NCBI RefSeq assembly: GCF_000422925.1
Contig: NZ_KE383957.1
Coordinates: forward strand, 327,787-391,786
DNA from: Paludibacterium yongneupense DSM 18731
Lineage (GTDB): Bacteria > Pseudomonadota > Gammaproteobacteria > Burkholderiales > Chromobacteriaceae
Length of the DNA stretch: 64,000 bases
Direction: 5' to 3'
Shown here: positions 53,853 to 64,000 of the stretch, one piece after another
How the letters are laid out: each line of letters begins with the position of its first letter
Position numbering within the stretch: the first letter of the stretch is position 1
Translations under genes and position numbers: made by a program
Notes under the pieces: generated by a model
What the model was told of the DNA's origin: nothing
Seen by the model: only the letters and a program-made list of their open reading frames with translations
The model's database searches: none

Positions 53853-54746
53853 TCAGGGGGCCGCCGCGAGCCCGGCCAGTGTCTCGCGTATCCAGCGCTG
53901 CCCCGGATGTCCATGCGTGCGATCGTGCCACAGCATTGCCACGGCAAACCCTGCTACCGGGACCGGGGCTTCCAGCTGTTTGAATGCATCGCTCCGATCG
54001 CGTACCAGACGTCGCGGCACCAGCGCGACGAAGTCGGAGCGGGAAACCATCTCGGGGACCATCAGGAAGGAGGCGGCGGACAGCACCACATTGCGCGTGT
54101 AGCCGAACTTGGCCAGCGTCGTGTCGACCGGGGTCAGGAAGCCGCCTCCGCTCAAGGAAACGACGATATGTTCCAGCCGGGCATAGTCTTCCATGCTGAT
54201 CCCGTCGCGTAGCTGCGGATGATCGCGTCGCCCTATCAGCACGTAGCGTTCGTCAAACAGATGGCGGGCATGCAGTCCGGGCGGGGCGTCCTGTGGCGTC
54301 ATCAAGGCAAGGTCGACATCGCCGTGCTCCATCCGGTCCGCCAGTTGCGTCGGGTCCATATTGCGTAGAGCGATACGCACCCCGGGGGCCGTGCGGCGCA
54401 GCGTCTTTGCCAGCGGCAGGGCCAGGGCGGCCTGTAAATAGTCGCTGCAGCATATGCCCACCGTCAAGGCGGCGGTGGCCGGTTCAAAGTCGCGATGGGT
54501 CGAGAGCGTGGCGCGAACGTTATTCAGCGCTTGATGCAGCGGCTCTTGCAACTGAAGCGCCTTGGCCGTCGCCGTCATCCCGCGATGAGCTGGAATGAGC
54601 AACGGGTCGTCGAACAGGGTCCGCAGGCGGGCGAGTTGGGCGCTGACCGCCGGTTGGCTCAGGTGGAGGCGGGCAGCCGCCTTCGTGACATTTTGCTCCT
54701 GCAGCAATGCCTCCAGCGTCAGCAGCAGATTGAGGTCCATGCGCAT
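53853..54746 (-). CDS. LysR-family regulator divergent from a quinone-reductase-like gene
   Basis: A 297-aa LysR protein of the NodD-like branch (MDLNLLLTLEALLQEQNVTK at the start, then AAARLHLSQPAVSAQLARLR). The effector domain follows from about residue 90. ATG 54746 has GGATGG upstream; ATG 54755 is possible. It diverges from the flavoprotein gene at 54909, its likely target. Confidence 0.9.
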   Translation of the reverse strand: MRMDLNLLLTLEALLQEQNVTKAAARLHLSQPAVSAQLARLRTLFDDPLLIPAHRGMTATAKALQLQEPLHQALNNVRATLSTHRDFEPATAALTVGICCSDYLQAALALPLAKTLRRTAPGVRIALRNMDPTQLADRMEHGDVDLALMTPQDAPPGLHARHLFDERYVLIGRRDHPQLRDGISMEDYARLEHIVVSLSGGGFLTPVDTTLAKFGYTRNVVLSAASFLMVPEMVSRSDFVALVPRRLVRDRSDAFKQLEAPVPVAGFAVAMLWHDRTHGHPGQRWIRETLAGLAAAP

Positions 54747-54908
54747 GCTATCCATCCGGTGAATACTAACAAATAAATACGGCGATTTCACTTATGGATG
54801 CAGCGATATGACACTGTCCGCTTCCGGTCCTTGCGTCTGCGTGAAGAGGCGGTGCCGGAGACGCGCGACCCGCGGGGGGCGCGCGTCCAACCCGGGAGGA
54901 AGGCAAGC

Positions 54909-55751
54909 GTGAAGAAAAAAACAGTGTTGATCGTCCATGCCCAGCCGGAGCCGAGCTCTTTGACCTGCCAGTTTCAGGCGCTGGCGATGCAGGTTCTTCG
55001 CGAGCGGGGGCATGAAGTCATCGTGTCCGATCTGTACGGCATGCGATGGAAGGCCGTGTACGATGAGCTGGATTTTCCACATCGGGTCGATTCGCGGCGC
55101 TTGTCCTTCGTCGAAGAGTCGGGGCAGGCATACGCAAGCGGACGGCAGACGGCCGATGTCGCCCATGAGCAGCAGAAGCTGCTCGCGGCCGATGCGGTGA
55201 TCGTCATGTTCCCGCTTTGGTGGTTCGGCATGCCGGCCATCCTCAAGGGGTGGGTGGATCGCGTGTTCGCGTATGGGTTTGCCTATGGTTACCGGAGGGA
55301 AGGTAATCGTTATCGCTACGGCGATGGCATTCTAAAGGGTAAAAGAGCGTTGCTGTCCGTGATGGTGGGTGGTCCGGCCGCCGATTATTCGCCACGCGGC
55401 ATCAACGGGCCGCTGGACCAACTGCTGTTTCCCGTCATGCACGGAACTTTCTTTTTCGCCGGCATGGACATGCTGCCCGTTCATGCGGTCTACGGAACGG
55501 GACGCCTGACGGCCGCCGGAGTGGAAGAGGCCAAATCAGTCTGGCGCTCGCGTGTCGAGCGCTTGTTCGATGACGAGCCCATCCCCTTCCGGCGTCAAAA
55601 TGGGGGCGACTACCCCGACCTTCACACCCTGGCCGCCGCCGTCGCCCCCGGCCAGACCGGCTTGATGGTTCATGTTGCCACGGAGGCGGTCGCCCTTGCG
55701 CCCGATGGAGTGCATCGCTTGCCCGATACAGAACAGCCCGAAGGTCTGTAA
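54909..55751 (+). CDS. NAD(P)H quinone oxidoreductase-like flavoprotein
   Basis: A 280-aa flavodoxin-fold protein of the NQO1/MdaB/KefF type. It starts VLIVHAQPEPSSLTCQF (FMN/FAD phosphate loop) and has VIVMFPLWWFGMPAILKGWVDRVF and the late VHAVYGTGRL. The start is GTG 54909 after GGGAGGAAGG. It is longer than usual (about 200-250 aa) by a C-terminal tail. Likely acts in two-electron reduction of quinones or similar electrophiles, controlled by the divergent LysR protein. Confidence 0.85.
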   Translation: MKKKTVLIVHAQPEPSSLTCQFQALAMQVLRERGHEVIVSDLYGMRWKAVYDELDFPHRVDSRRLSFVEESGQAYASGRQTADVAHEQQKLLAADAVIVMFPLWWFGMPAILKGWVDRVFAYGFAYGYRREGNRYRYGDGILKGKRALLSVMVGGPAADYSPRGINGPLDQLLFPVMHGTFFFAGMDMLPVHAVYGTGRLTAAGVEEAKSVWRSRVERLFDDEPIPFRRQNGGDYPDLHTLAAAVAPGQTGLMVHVATEAVALAPDGVHRLPDTEQPEGL

Positions 55752-55977
55752 GACGATCGGGCATGGGGCAACAGATGCAGCGGTCTCGCAGTGTGTCGCG
55801 ATGACGGCCATGCGAGCGACCGTCCGCCCGTCAGCGGGCATCGGTTCTGGCGGACGGGGAGTGGATGTCCATCAAGAAGAAGACGATCGGGAGGGCGGGA
55901 GCCGGCAGTCAAGGCGATGGGCCGGGTTTTGAACGACATCGATCACTTGTCATCCTTCCTGTTCCGCATGGCCAGGG

Positions 55978-56012
55978 CGCAGTGCGCTTCGCTTGACGCG
56001 TAGCGCACTGCG
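55978..56012. repeat. Long inverted repeat downstream of the glycine-zipper gene
   Basis: An 11-bp perfect dyad (CGCAGTGCGCT at 55978-55988, AGCGCACTGCG at 56002-56012) with a 13-nt loop and no T-run. It lies 29 bp past the stop of the minus-strand gene, so it may mark its 3' end. The remainder of 55752-56040 holds nothing I can support. Confidence 0.6.
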
Positions 56013-56040
56013 AGCGGCCCCATCCTCGCGACGCGACGGC

Positions 56041-56736
56041 TCAGAGGAGTTCGCCGTCGCGGGCCGGCAGCGTTTTGCCCTTGGGTTTGTGATCCTTGCG
56101 GACGGTGCCTATTTTGCCGTCCAGCGAATAGCGGACCGTGTAGCCGACGATTTTCTGGATGGGGACGTCCTCATTGTGGCAGATCGTGCGTGTGCCGGTG
56201 ACCTGGTCGCGCTGTTGCAGATTCTGCTGTACATGATTGCCGGCATAGCCTCCCGCCAGTGCGCCGACGACGGTTGCCGCCGTCTTGCCATTGCCGCCGC
56301 CGACCTGATGTCCGAGCACGCCGCCGAGCACGCCGCCGACTACGGAGCCGGTGACGCGGTTGCTGTCCTGTACCGGCGCCTGCTGCTGATACTGTTCCTG
56401 ATGGCAGACCTGCCTGGTTTCGGTGGAGGTCTCCTTGATCGGAACCACGCTCATTATCCTGGCATGACGGGAATGAACCGGCGCCGGTGCGCCGGTCGGC
56501 GACGAGGACGCCGCGGCCGTTTGCGGTGCCGCGGCGAGCGCCGGGGCACTCGCCGGCACGACGGGGGCGGCGGAGGCGACGCTGGGCACGGATGCGGCGA
56601 GCGCTTGCGGCGCGCTGCTCGTTGCCTGCGTCGGGGCCGATGGCGCCGATTTCAACTTCTGGACGAGGACAACGCCGGCTGCGCCGGCTAGTGCGCCGCC
56701 GACGAGTACGCTGGCGATCAGGCTGGATTGTTTCAT
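56041..56736 (-). CDS. Glycine-zipper 2TM (Rickettsia 17-kDa-type) envelope protein
   Basis: A 231-aa protein. An N-terminal hydrophobic anchor (IASVLVGGALAGAAGVVLV) is followed by an Ala/Pro/Ser-rich linker of about 80 residues, then the glycine-zipper segment GSVVGGVLGGVLGHQVGGGNGK and AATVVGALAGGYAGNHV, and a C-terminal part with CHNEDVPIQKIVGYTVRYSLDG. Such proteins sit in the envelope; function is unclear. ATG 56736 is chosen to place the anchor at the start. Confidence 0.87.
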   Translation of the reverse strand: MKQSSLIASVLVGGALAGAAGVVLVQKLKSAPSAPTQATSSAPQALAASVPSVASAAPVVPASAPALAAAPQTAAASSSPTGAPAPVHSRHARIMSVVPIKETSTETRQVCHQEQYQQQAPVQDSNRVTGSVVGGVLGGVLGHQVGGGNGKTAATVVGALAGGYAGNHVQQNLQQRDQVTGTRTICHNEDVPIQKIVGYTVRYSLDGKIGTVRKDHKPKGKTLPARDGELL

Positions 56737-57132
56737 TGCAAGGCTTCCCGGTGTTTTCTGTCTTGGACGGCTGTTTGAGTAAAGACACGCTAATGAATGC
56801 AAAGTTGCATATTCTGGATATTATTTATAGCGAAGATGGCAGCCGCCTCTGCCTTCTCATCCGTCAGGCCTGCCGCGCAGTCCGAGTCCGGTAGCGGGTC
56901 GGTCTGCGCCCGCTATCCGCTCAGCATTTCTCTGCTCCTCGTGCGCGGCGCTCCCGCCGGGCTTTCATTCGCGGTCGATGCCGGGCTGCAGGCTGCGCTG
57001 TCATGGAAAAAGGCTGGCCGCCCGCCTGAATTTCGAGCCGCTTTTTTTTGTCATGTCGAGAATGCCGCAATTTCCGACAGGATCCGGGGGCGTCTTTCGC
57101 GCATAGTACGGCGTGTGAAACAGGGAGTGAAG
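56737..57132. other. 396-bp divergent region with a short dyad
   Basis: It lies between the glycine-zipper gene and the AraC/GyrI gene. ATGCAA-AG-TTGCAT (56797-56810) is an interrupted dyad in a locally AT-rich stretch and could be an operator. The long open frame that crosses this region into the AraC gene lacks coding character before 57133. Confidence 0.45.
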
Positions 57133-57999
57133 ATGAACGAAAGCAAGCAAAGTGCGTACGCCAAGCGATTCAACAAGGTGCTCGATTATATAGAGCGACA
57201 CCTCGACGATCCGTTAAGTGTCGCACAGCTTTGCCAGGTCGCCCATTTTTCCAAATTCCATTTTCATCGCCAGTTTGCCGACTACATCGGCATCAACGTC
57301 GCGCGCTACATCGTACTGCTCAGATTGAAACAGGCGTCGTATCGCATTGCGTTCGATCCGAAGGTGAAGATTGTCGACATCGCGTTGAATGCCGGTTTTG
57401 AAACGCCGGAATCGTTTGCCCGCGCATTTCGCCACAGTTTTGGCCAGTCGCCTTCGGAGTTCAGAAAAAACCCCGACTGGAGTCGTTGGCACGCTGTTTA
57501 CCAATTTCGCTTGCCTGAAAGGAATACTGTTGTGAACGTCGATCTCGTTGATTTCGAAACCACCCGCATCGCCGTGAAAGAACATCGCGGTCCGGTGGAG
57601 CAGCTTAATGCCGCGATTGGATGCTTTATCGAATGGCGAAAGGAGACGGGTTTGTCACCCAAGGATAGTCGCCGTACATTCGGTATCGTGTATGACAATC
57701 CGGATACGACCGAACCCTCTCTATTTCGTTTCGACATTGCCGGTGAAATCAGGGAAACGATCCCGGATAATGCATACGGAATAATTGAAAAAAACATCCC
57801 GGGCGGGCGTTGTGCCCGAGTTCGCCATCTCGGTTCTCACTCCCGCATCGCGGAGAGCATCTATCCGCTTTACCGTGACTGGCTGCCCGCTAGCGGCGAA
57901 GAGTTACGGGACTATCCGCTGTTCTTTCATTACCTCAATCTGCTGCCGGCAACCCCGGAGGCCGAGCTGGTCACGGATATCTATTTGCCCCTGGCATAG
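57133..57999 (+). CDS. AraC regulator with GyrI-like effector domain
   Basis: A 288-aa regulator with the DNA-binding domain first (LSVAQLCQVAHFSKFHFHRQF near residue 30 and ALNAGFETPESFARAFRHSFG near 80) and a GyrI-like/BacR effector domain after it (residues about 130-288, with IAVKEHRGPVEQL and GRCARVRHLGSHSRI). This order resembles Rob and SoxS-GyrI fusions that respond to drugs or toxic organics. ATG 57133 follows GGGAG. Targets are unknown. Confidence 0.9.
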   Translation: MNESKQSAYAKRFNKVLDYIERHLDDPLSVAQLCQVAHFSKFHFHRQFADYIGINVARYIVLLRLKQASYRIAFDPKVKIVDIALNAGFETPESFARAFRHSFGQSPSEFRKNPDWSRWHAVYQFRLPERNTVVNVDLVDFETTRIAVKEHRGPVEQLNAAIGCFIEWRKETGLSPKDSRRTFGIVYDNPDTTEPSLFRFDIAGEIRETIPDNAYGIIEKNIPGGRCARVRHLGSHSRIAESIYPLYRDWLPASGEELRDYPLFFHYLNLLPATPEAELVTDIYLPLA

Positions 58000-58112
58000 C
58001 CGCTGTCCCGATGTCCTTCTGCGCCTTGTGCGGCCAAACCGTTTTCGCGATGAAGGCGGGGGCGCATCACTACCCGGCCGTGCGGGCGCAATAGAGGGGC
58101 GACTGCCGGCTT

Positions 58113-58481
58113 TCAGTTTTGAGCAAGGGTGATCTGCCCGGTTGCGAACGAGGCTTTTTGTATGAGTCCATCGCGCGTCTCGTACACGCAAAGCATCTCG
58201 ATTGTCCCGCGCCCCTCCGGGAAATTGCGGGTGACGAGTTCGAGGTCGACGACAATGGAACCCATGACCGTTCTGTTCATCAGCCTTGCCTCAAGGTCGG
58301 GCTCGGAAAAGCGGGTCATCATGCGCGAACGCATTTCGCCATGCCCGCGCGCAAAGCGTTCTCCATGAAGGGTGTAGTGCTCGGCATCCGGAGCATACGT
58401 CGCCAGCCAGGCTTCAATATCCCTGGCGTTGTATGCATCGAGCTGCTTTTGGATAAGGGCTGCTGGCGATTGGTCCGGCAT
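58113..58481 (-). CDS. SnoaL-like (NTF2-fold) protein
   Basis: A 122-aa cone-fold protein of the steroid-isomerase/SnoaL-like group. Features: LIQKQLDAYNARDIEAWLATYAPD at the start (with the usual DAYNARD motif) and HGEMRSRMMTRFSEP and MLCVYETRDGLIQKASF later. ATG 58481 is the first in frame. Such domains bind small hydrophobic ligands or act as isomerases; nothing more specific can be said. Confidence 0.82.
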   Translation of the reverse strand: MPDQSPAALIQKQLDAYNARDIEAWLATYAPDAEHYTLHGERFARGHGEMRSRMMTRFSEPDLEARLMNRTVMGSIVVDLELVTRNFPEGRGTIEMLCVYETRDGLIQKASFATGQITLAQN

Positions 58482-58768
58482 GAATCGAAATCCCTTGCAT
58501 GTATGGAGGCCTGCGCCTCAACGCCGGTGTTCATTGGGCCGGCACCCAGAGCCGGCGCCGCCTGTCCATGACTCCCGTGCCAAGCCGCTCATGCGTGTCC
58601 GGGCATCCATTGCCATCGCCGGTCTCGGTCGGCGGCAACAAGAGGGGGCATGCTCTGTCGAAATGGCGCTGGCGGTGTTCGCTGAAGGCGCACGTTCCCT
58701 ACGGTTGAATGAATGGGGTAGCGGGCGGGCCTCATTTTCATGCCCGAAAACCTCCGCGGTTGAAGGGA

Positions 58769-60580
58769 TCATACTGACTCGACCCGGTTTCGCCCATTTT
58801 TTTTGGCCCGATAGAGAGCATCGTCCGCCCGTTTCATGATACGGGCAGGGGTGTCCCCGTTCCTGTAGCCGGATACGCCAAAACTCAAGGTCTTGTTTCC
58901 GACGACAGCAAAGGCATGCGCGTCAATTTTCCGCCGCAATGTCTCGGCCAATGCCGCCGCTTCTCCGGCATCCATGTCCGGGCATATGATCAGGTACTCT
59001 TCACCTCCCCAGCGGCCGACACAATCCGCCTCGCGCACCCCTTCAAGCAAAAGACGGGCGACTTCGATCAGCACCTGATCTCCGATCGGATGTCCGTAGG
59101 TGTCGTTGACCGACTTGAACGCGTCTATGTCGATAAGCACCAGCGAAAAGAGGCTGGAATGGTGCCGACTTCGATTCAACTCATCCTCGATGACCTGTTC
59201 CAGTTTCAATCGGTTACTGAGCCCCGTCAGCTTGTCGGTCACAGACAGGTGTTCCAGTTTTTTGTTGCTCTCGGATAATTCTTTCGTGCGTATTTCGACC
59301 AGCCATTCCAGATTCGAATTCAGTTGTGCCTGGGCTTCGATCGTTTCTCTCTGAGCGCGGTCTTTTTCCTGACGAAACTGCTTGTATCGATCGGCTAAGG
59401 CAAAGGCCAGCATTATCATCTCGAAGACGGCCCCTCCCTCGGTCAGGGTCTCTGGCGGAATGTCTATCGGCATGAGGCCGGAAGCATGGGAGCTATTCAC
59501 GATCGCCCCGGCAATGGGGCCGATGAATGCCGCAAGAAAATAAATCGCGCCGCGCTCCTTTTTGAGGATGCCCAGCAAGGCGGCCACGAGCGCTGCCGTC
59601 ATCACGACAGGCACCAGCAGGTTGAACAGGCCGAAAATCCGATAGGAACAGACGACGGCAATCAGCACGAAAAAATGGATATACCAGATGACTACGAGCA
59701 CGCGGTCATAGCGTGGCATGATCCTGGCCGTATCGACCATGCGCCGCAGGAGAGAAATCAGGGCCAGGTGCGATGACAGCACCAGCGCAGGCATAGCCAG
59801 AAAGTCTGCACGAGGCGAGTCCCGCCATAAAAATTGAAACCCCATCCCCGTTTCGGCCGCCGCCTGGAGCGTCACGCAGAAGACGAAGCCGACATACTGC
59901 AAATAGACCGTGTCGCGGAGGATCAGCGCGAGCAGCAGATTGAAAACAATCATCGCGCATGCCATGCCGAAAAACCAGGCGTGGCCAAGGTAGTCCCTTA
60001 CCTCGTACTCATGGAACGCTGTCGACGTCAAAATGCGCATGCGTACGGGGATTCGAACCGGGTCGGCACTCTGAAGCCGAAAATAATACGTCTGGGCGCG
60101 GTGCGCGGCCAGCGTTACCGGAAAGACCAGATTTCGATGGTTGTAGGGACGTGTTTCAAATGGCAGCGATATGCCGGTCGTGACGCTGCGCGACACCCCG
60201 TTTTCATCTTCATAATAAAAAACGACGGTGCCGATCTTTGATTTTCCAAAGTCGATAACGCTTTCCGTGGAATGACTGGCGTTGTTGCGCAGTGTCAGTC
60301 GTAGCCAGAAAGCCGAACACGAGTCGCCAAAGTCGACGCCCGATGCTGACGCGGGCTCGGCCTTGAACCGCGATGCGATTTCCGGCTTTTGCACATCAAG
60401 CAAAGACAGGGCGGCTTTCGGGTCTTCCAGAACGGCGAAGTACTCCGTAAGCGAAACCGGCTTTTCCCCGAGCTGGCCGACGTCCAGTCCTTTGCCGGCA
60501 GCCACTGCGCATCCCGCCCATACACTCAGCCCGAGCAGCAGCAGGGCGAGCAACAGGCGATTCGTTCTGTGTGCCGTCAT
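58769..60580 (-). CDS. Membrane diguanylate cyclase (7TMR-DISM plus GGDEF)
   Basis: A 603-aa protein. A signal sequence (LLLALLLLGLSVWAG) leads to a periplasmic 7TMR-DISMED2 domain (residues about 30-185), seven membrane helices (about 190-390), a coiled-coil linker with RETIEAQAQLNSNLEWLVEI and a GGDEF domain with active site GRWGGEEY. The upstream READ is an intact RxxD inhibitory site. GGEEY instead of GGEEF is conservative. It should make cyclic-di-GMP, opposing the HD-GYP enzyme elsewhere in the window. ATG 60580 is chosen over GTG 60604. Confidence 0.92.
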   Translation of the reverse strand: MTAHRTNRLLLALLLLGLSVWAGCAVAAGKGLDVGQLGEKPVSLTEYFAVLEDPKAALSLLDVQKPEIASRFKAEPASASGVDFGDSCSAFWLRLTLRNNASHSTESVIDFGKSKIGTVVFYYEDENGVSRSVTTGISLPFETRPYNHRNLVFPVTLAAHRAQTYYFRLQSADPVRIPVRMRILTSTAFHEYEVRDYLGHAWFFGMACAMIVFNLLLALILRDTVYLQYVGFVFCVTLQAAAETGMGFQFLWRDSPRADFLAMPALVLSSHLALISLLRRMVDTARIMPRYDRVLVVIWYIHFFVLIAVVCSYRIFGLFNLLVPVVMTAALVAALLGILKKERGAIYFLAAFIGPIAGAIVNSSHASGLMPIDIPPETLTEGGAVFEMIMLAFALADRYKQFRQEKDRAQRETIEAQAQLNSNLEWLVEIRTKELSESNKKLEHLSVTDKLTGLSNRLKLEQVIEDELNRSRHHSSLFSLVLIDIDAFKSVNDTYGHPIGDQVLIEVARLLLEGVREADCVGRWGGEEYLIICPDMDAGEAAALAETLRRKIDAHAFAVVGNKTLSFGVSGYRNGDTPARIMKRADDALYRAKKNGRNRVESV

Positions 60581-60688
60581 GGCGGCGCTAATAAATTCAG
60601 TCACATCACCGGGCCCGGGGCAATGGGATTCGCTAAAGGAGCACGGCGCGCGACGGGCGTATCAACGCTCGCCGTCCGCGGGCATGAC

Positions 60689-60713
60689 AAAGGCCCTGCA
60701 GCGCAGGGCCTTT
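60689..60713 (-). terminator. Terminator-like hairpin after nrdB
   Basis: An 11-bp perfect stem (AAAGGCCCTGC at 60689-60699, GCAGGGCCTTT at 60703-60713) with a 3-nt loop, about 70 bp past the nrdB stop. The T-run is short (TTTG), so termination is probable but not certain. Confidence 0.65.
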
Positions 60714-60783
60714 GCTTGCTCGGGCTATGGAAACCCGCAAACGTTGGTTGCAAGATTTCAAGTTTTCCGGGTTCCGGCAGCCA

Positions 60784-61848
<1,065 letters not shown>

Positions 61849-61877
61849 GGGGCTAAGGCTCCGGTAGGGGCGTCCGT

Positions 61878-62057
61878 TCAGGACGGTGCGGATTCGGTTT
61901 CACGCGTCTCGACCGCCGCGTCGGCGCGCGCGCGCAAGGCGCCCGGCACGACGGCGGTCTGACGGAGGATGAGCACGGGCGCCGACGCGCGCGGCGGGCT
62001 ATCGCCGCGCGGCAAAGGCTGTATGGCATTGAGAGAGCAATACACGCTGGCGCTCAT
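61878..62057 (-). CDS. Small ORF between nrdA and nrdB
   Basis: A 59-aa frame beginning [19 protein letters not shown] and ending [21 protein letters not shown] stands at good distance before ATG 62057, which starts 36 bp after nrdA, and it ends 30 bp before nrdB; spacing and direction fit an operon gene. No family is recognised. Composition of the last half is Ala/Arg-rich, so a chance frame remains possible. Confidence 0.5.
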   Translation of the reverse strand: MSASVYCSLNAIQPLPRGDSPPRASAPVLILRQTAVVPGALRARADAAVETRETESAPS

Positions 62058-62092
62058 GGTCTTTCCTCGGGGGTTGGGGATGGCGGGCTGCC

Positions 62093-64000
62093 TTACTGGC
62101 AGGCTTCGCAATCGGGGTTGTCGATGCTGCAGAAGCGGGCGTCGGTGGCCGGGATGCCAGCTTCGGCCGCTGCCGCGGCTTCCGCCACCGGTACGGCGTT
62201 GAGTTCGCCGCCGCGTCCGGTCGATTTTTCGGCATTGGACGCCGCCAGCGTGCGCAGGTAGTAGCTGGTTTTCAGGCCGCGCGTCCAGGCAAATTTGTAC
62301 AGCTCGTCCAGCTTCTTGCCCGATGCGCCTGCCATGTACAGATTCAGCGACTGCGCCTGGTCTATCCACTTTTGTCGACGCGATGCGCACTCGACCAGCC
62401 ACATCGGATCCAGTTCGAAGGCGGTCGCGTATATGGCCTTCAATTCGGCCGGCACCCGGTCGATGCGCGCAAGATTGCCATCGAAGTATTTGAGATCGGA
62501 CACCATCACTTCGTCCCAGATGCCGAGTTTCTTCAGGTCGCGCACCAGGTATTCGTTGCTGATGGTGAACTCGCCCGACAGATTGGATTTGACGAACAGG
62601 TTCTGGAACGTCGGCTCGATCGACGCCGAGACGCCGACGATGTTGGCGATGGTGGCTGTCGGTGCGATGGCCAGGCAGTTCGAGTTGCGCATGCCGTGAG
62701 TGCGTACGCGCTCGCGCAGTGCGGCCCAGTCCAGGCGTTCGCTGCGGTCGATGTCCAGGTAGCCGCCGCGTTCCGCCGCCAGCAGGTTGATGCTGTCGTG
62801 CGGCAGAATTCCGCGATCCCACAGACTGCCCTTGTACGAGGGGTAGCGCCCGCGCTCGGCGGCCAGCTCGGTCGACGCCCAATAAGCGTGGTAGGCGACC
62901 TGTTCCATCGAGATGTCGGCGAACTCGACGGCTTCTTGCGAGCCGTAGGCGACGCGCATCTGGTGCAGGCAGTCCTGGAAGCCCATGATGCCGAGCCCTA
63001 CCGGGCGGTGCTTGAGGTTGGAGTTGCGCGCCTTCTTCACCGGGTAGAAATTGATATCGATCACATTGTCGAGCATGCGCATCGCCGTGCGCACGGTGCG
63101 GCCGAGTTTTGCGCCGTCGAGTTGCCCGTCCTTCATGTGGCGCGCGAGGTTGACGGAGCCCAGGTTGCAGACTGCGATTTCGTCGGCATTGGTGTTCAGC
63201 GTGATCTCGGTGCACAGGTTCGAGCTGTGCACGACGCCGATATGATTCTGCGGGCTGCGGATGTTGCACGGGTCCTTGAACGTGATCCACGGGTGCCCGG
63301 TTTCGAACAGCATGGTCAGCATCTTACGCCACAGGCTGAGAGCGGGCAGGCGCTTGCTGACGGCCATTTCTCCGCGCTCGGCCATCGCCTCGTATTCGCG
63401 GTAGCGCTTCTCGAAGGCGGCACCGTAGAGGTCGTGCAGGTCGGGGCACTCGGACGGCGAGAACAGGGTCCAGTCGCCGCCTTCCATCACCCGTTTCATG
63501 AACAGGTCCGGAATCCAGTTGGCGGTGTTCATGTCGTGCGTGCGGCGGCGGTCGTCGCCGGTGTTCTTGCGCAGCTCGAGAAACTCTTCGATGTCGGCGT
63601 GCCAGGTTTCCAGGTAGGCGCAGACCGCGCCCTTGCGCTTGCCGCCCTGGTTGACTGCGACGGCGGTGTCGTTGACGACCTTGAGGAAGGGGACGACGCC
63701 TTGCGATTTGCCGTTGGTGCCCTTGATATGCGAGCCCATCGCGCGCACCGGGGTCCAGTCGTTGCCGAGGCCGCCCGCAAACTTGGACAGCAGGGCGTTT
63801 TCCTTGATGCCTTCGTAGATGCCGTCGAGATCGTCGGCAATGGTCGTCAGATAGCAGCTAGACAGCTGGCTGCGACGCGTTCCGGCGTTGAATAGTGTCG
63901 GGGTCGACGACATGAAGTCGAAGGAGGATAGCAGTGCGTAGAACTCGATGGCACGGGTCTCGCGGTCGACTTCGTCCAGGGCGAGGCCCATGGCCACGCG
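62093..64000 (-). CDS. nrdA: Ribonucleoside-diphosphate reductase subunit alpha (5' end outside window)
   Basis: Catalytic subunit of class Ia ribonucleotide reductase; only the last 635 residues lie in the window, as the frame is open to base 64000. Active-site landmarks: [18 protein letters not shown] (redox Cys), [12 protein letters not shown] (thiyl-radical Cys with Asn and Glu) and [13 protein letters not shown] (second redox Cys). The C terminus [13 protein letters not shown] carries the Cys pair that relays electrons from thioredoxin. Transcribed ahead of nrdB in one unit. Confidence 0.96.
   Translation of the reverse strand, partial: RVAMGLALDEVDRETRAIEFYALLSSFDFMSSTPTLFNAGTRRSQLSSCYLTTIADDLDGIYEGIKENALLSKFAGGLGNDWTPVRAMGSHIKGTNGKSQGVVPFLKVVNDTAVAVNQGGKRKGAVCAYLETWHADIEEFLELRKNTGDDRRRTHDMNTANWIPDLFMKRVMEGGDWTLFSPSECPDLHDLYGAAFEKRYREYEAMAERGEMAVSKRLPALSLWRKMLTMLFETGHPWITFKDPCNIRSPQNHIGVVHSSNLCTEITLNTNADEIAVCNLGSVNLARHMKDGQLDGAKLGRTVRTAMRMLDNVIDINFYPVKKARNSNLKHRPVGLGIMGFQDCLHQMRVAYGSQEAVEFADISMEQVAYHAYWASTELAAERGRYPSYKGSLWDRGILPHDSINLLAAERGGYLDIDRSERLDWAALRERVRTHGMRNSNCLAIAPTATIANIVGVSASIEPTFQNLFVKSNLSGEFTISNEYLVRDLKKLGIWDEVMVSDLKYFDGNLARIDRVPAELKAIYATAFELDPMWLVECASRRQKWIDQAQSLNLYMAGASGKKLDELYKFAWTRGLKTSYYLRTLAASNAEKSTGRGGELNAVPVAEAAAAAEAGIPATDARFCSIDNPDCEACQ

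Noticed and set aside
62372-63895. 507-codon + strand frame opposite nrdA
   Set aside because: Antisense shadow of nrdA; composition is Val/Ala/Asp-rich without family features.

Overview
The window (about 63% GC by eye) looks like chromosomal DNA of a free-living, motile Gram-negative proteobacterium. The best guess is a betaproteobacterium of the Chromobacteriaceae/Burkholderiales kind; this rests on gene families and codon use only. No phage, transposase, tRNA, rRNA or CRISPR array was seen.

Region 1 (1-21316) is a nearly complete glycine betaine catabolic island, all on the + strand. It reads soxA (cut by the left edge)-soxG, an M19 dipeptidase, a V4R/DUF5943 protein, dgcA-dgcB-etfA-etfB, gbcA-gbcB, a strong terminator, the transporter genes cbcV-cbcW, the regulator gbdR, the binding-protein gene cbcX, glyA and an L-serine ammonia-lyase. 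Together they describe import of choline/betaine, three demethylations (betaine to dimethylglycine to sarcosine to glycine), capture of one-carbon units on tetrahydrofolate, then glycine to serine to pyruvate. The content matches the Pseudomonas GbdR regulon, but the ABC transporter is split around gbdR.

Region 2 (21458-28367) holds a nucleotidyltransferase-like gene, a lipoprotein, an argD-type aminotransferase with an apparent promoter plus attenuator in its leader, a secreted alpha/beta hydrolase, a chemoreceptor, and an HD-GYP phosphodiesterase preceded by an array of 8-bp and 7-bp tandem repeats.

Region 3 (29212-35168) is a tripartite RND efflux operon (outer-membrane factor, adaptor, pump) closed by a clear terminator and preceded by an AT-rich leader.

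Region 4 (35534-44554) is a mosaic of single metabolic genes: two acetyltransferases, an ArsM-like arsenite methyltransferase, an AraC/LysE pair, a divergent LysR/aldo-keto reductase pair, DUF1993 and a type-B carboxylesterase.

Region 5 (44997-49817) looks like an envelope/stress group: DUF3309, several very small ORFs, an OmpA-like lipoprotein, a decayed GGDEF gene, a periplasmic BON protein, a Crp/Fnr regulator and a PHP phosphatase.

Region 6 (49982-60580) has acylphosphatase, an SDR gene with a premature stop and twin palindromic operators, a TetR regulator, a second SDR and two LysR genes (two divergent LysR/oxidoreductase pairs), a quinone-reductase-like flavoprotein, a glycine-zipper protein, an AraC/GyrI regulator, a SnoaL-like protein and a membrane diguanylate cyclase. 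Region 7 (60689-64000) is nrdA-(small ORF)-nrdB, with nrdA cut by the right edge.
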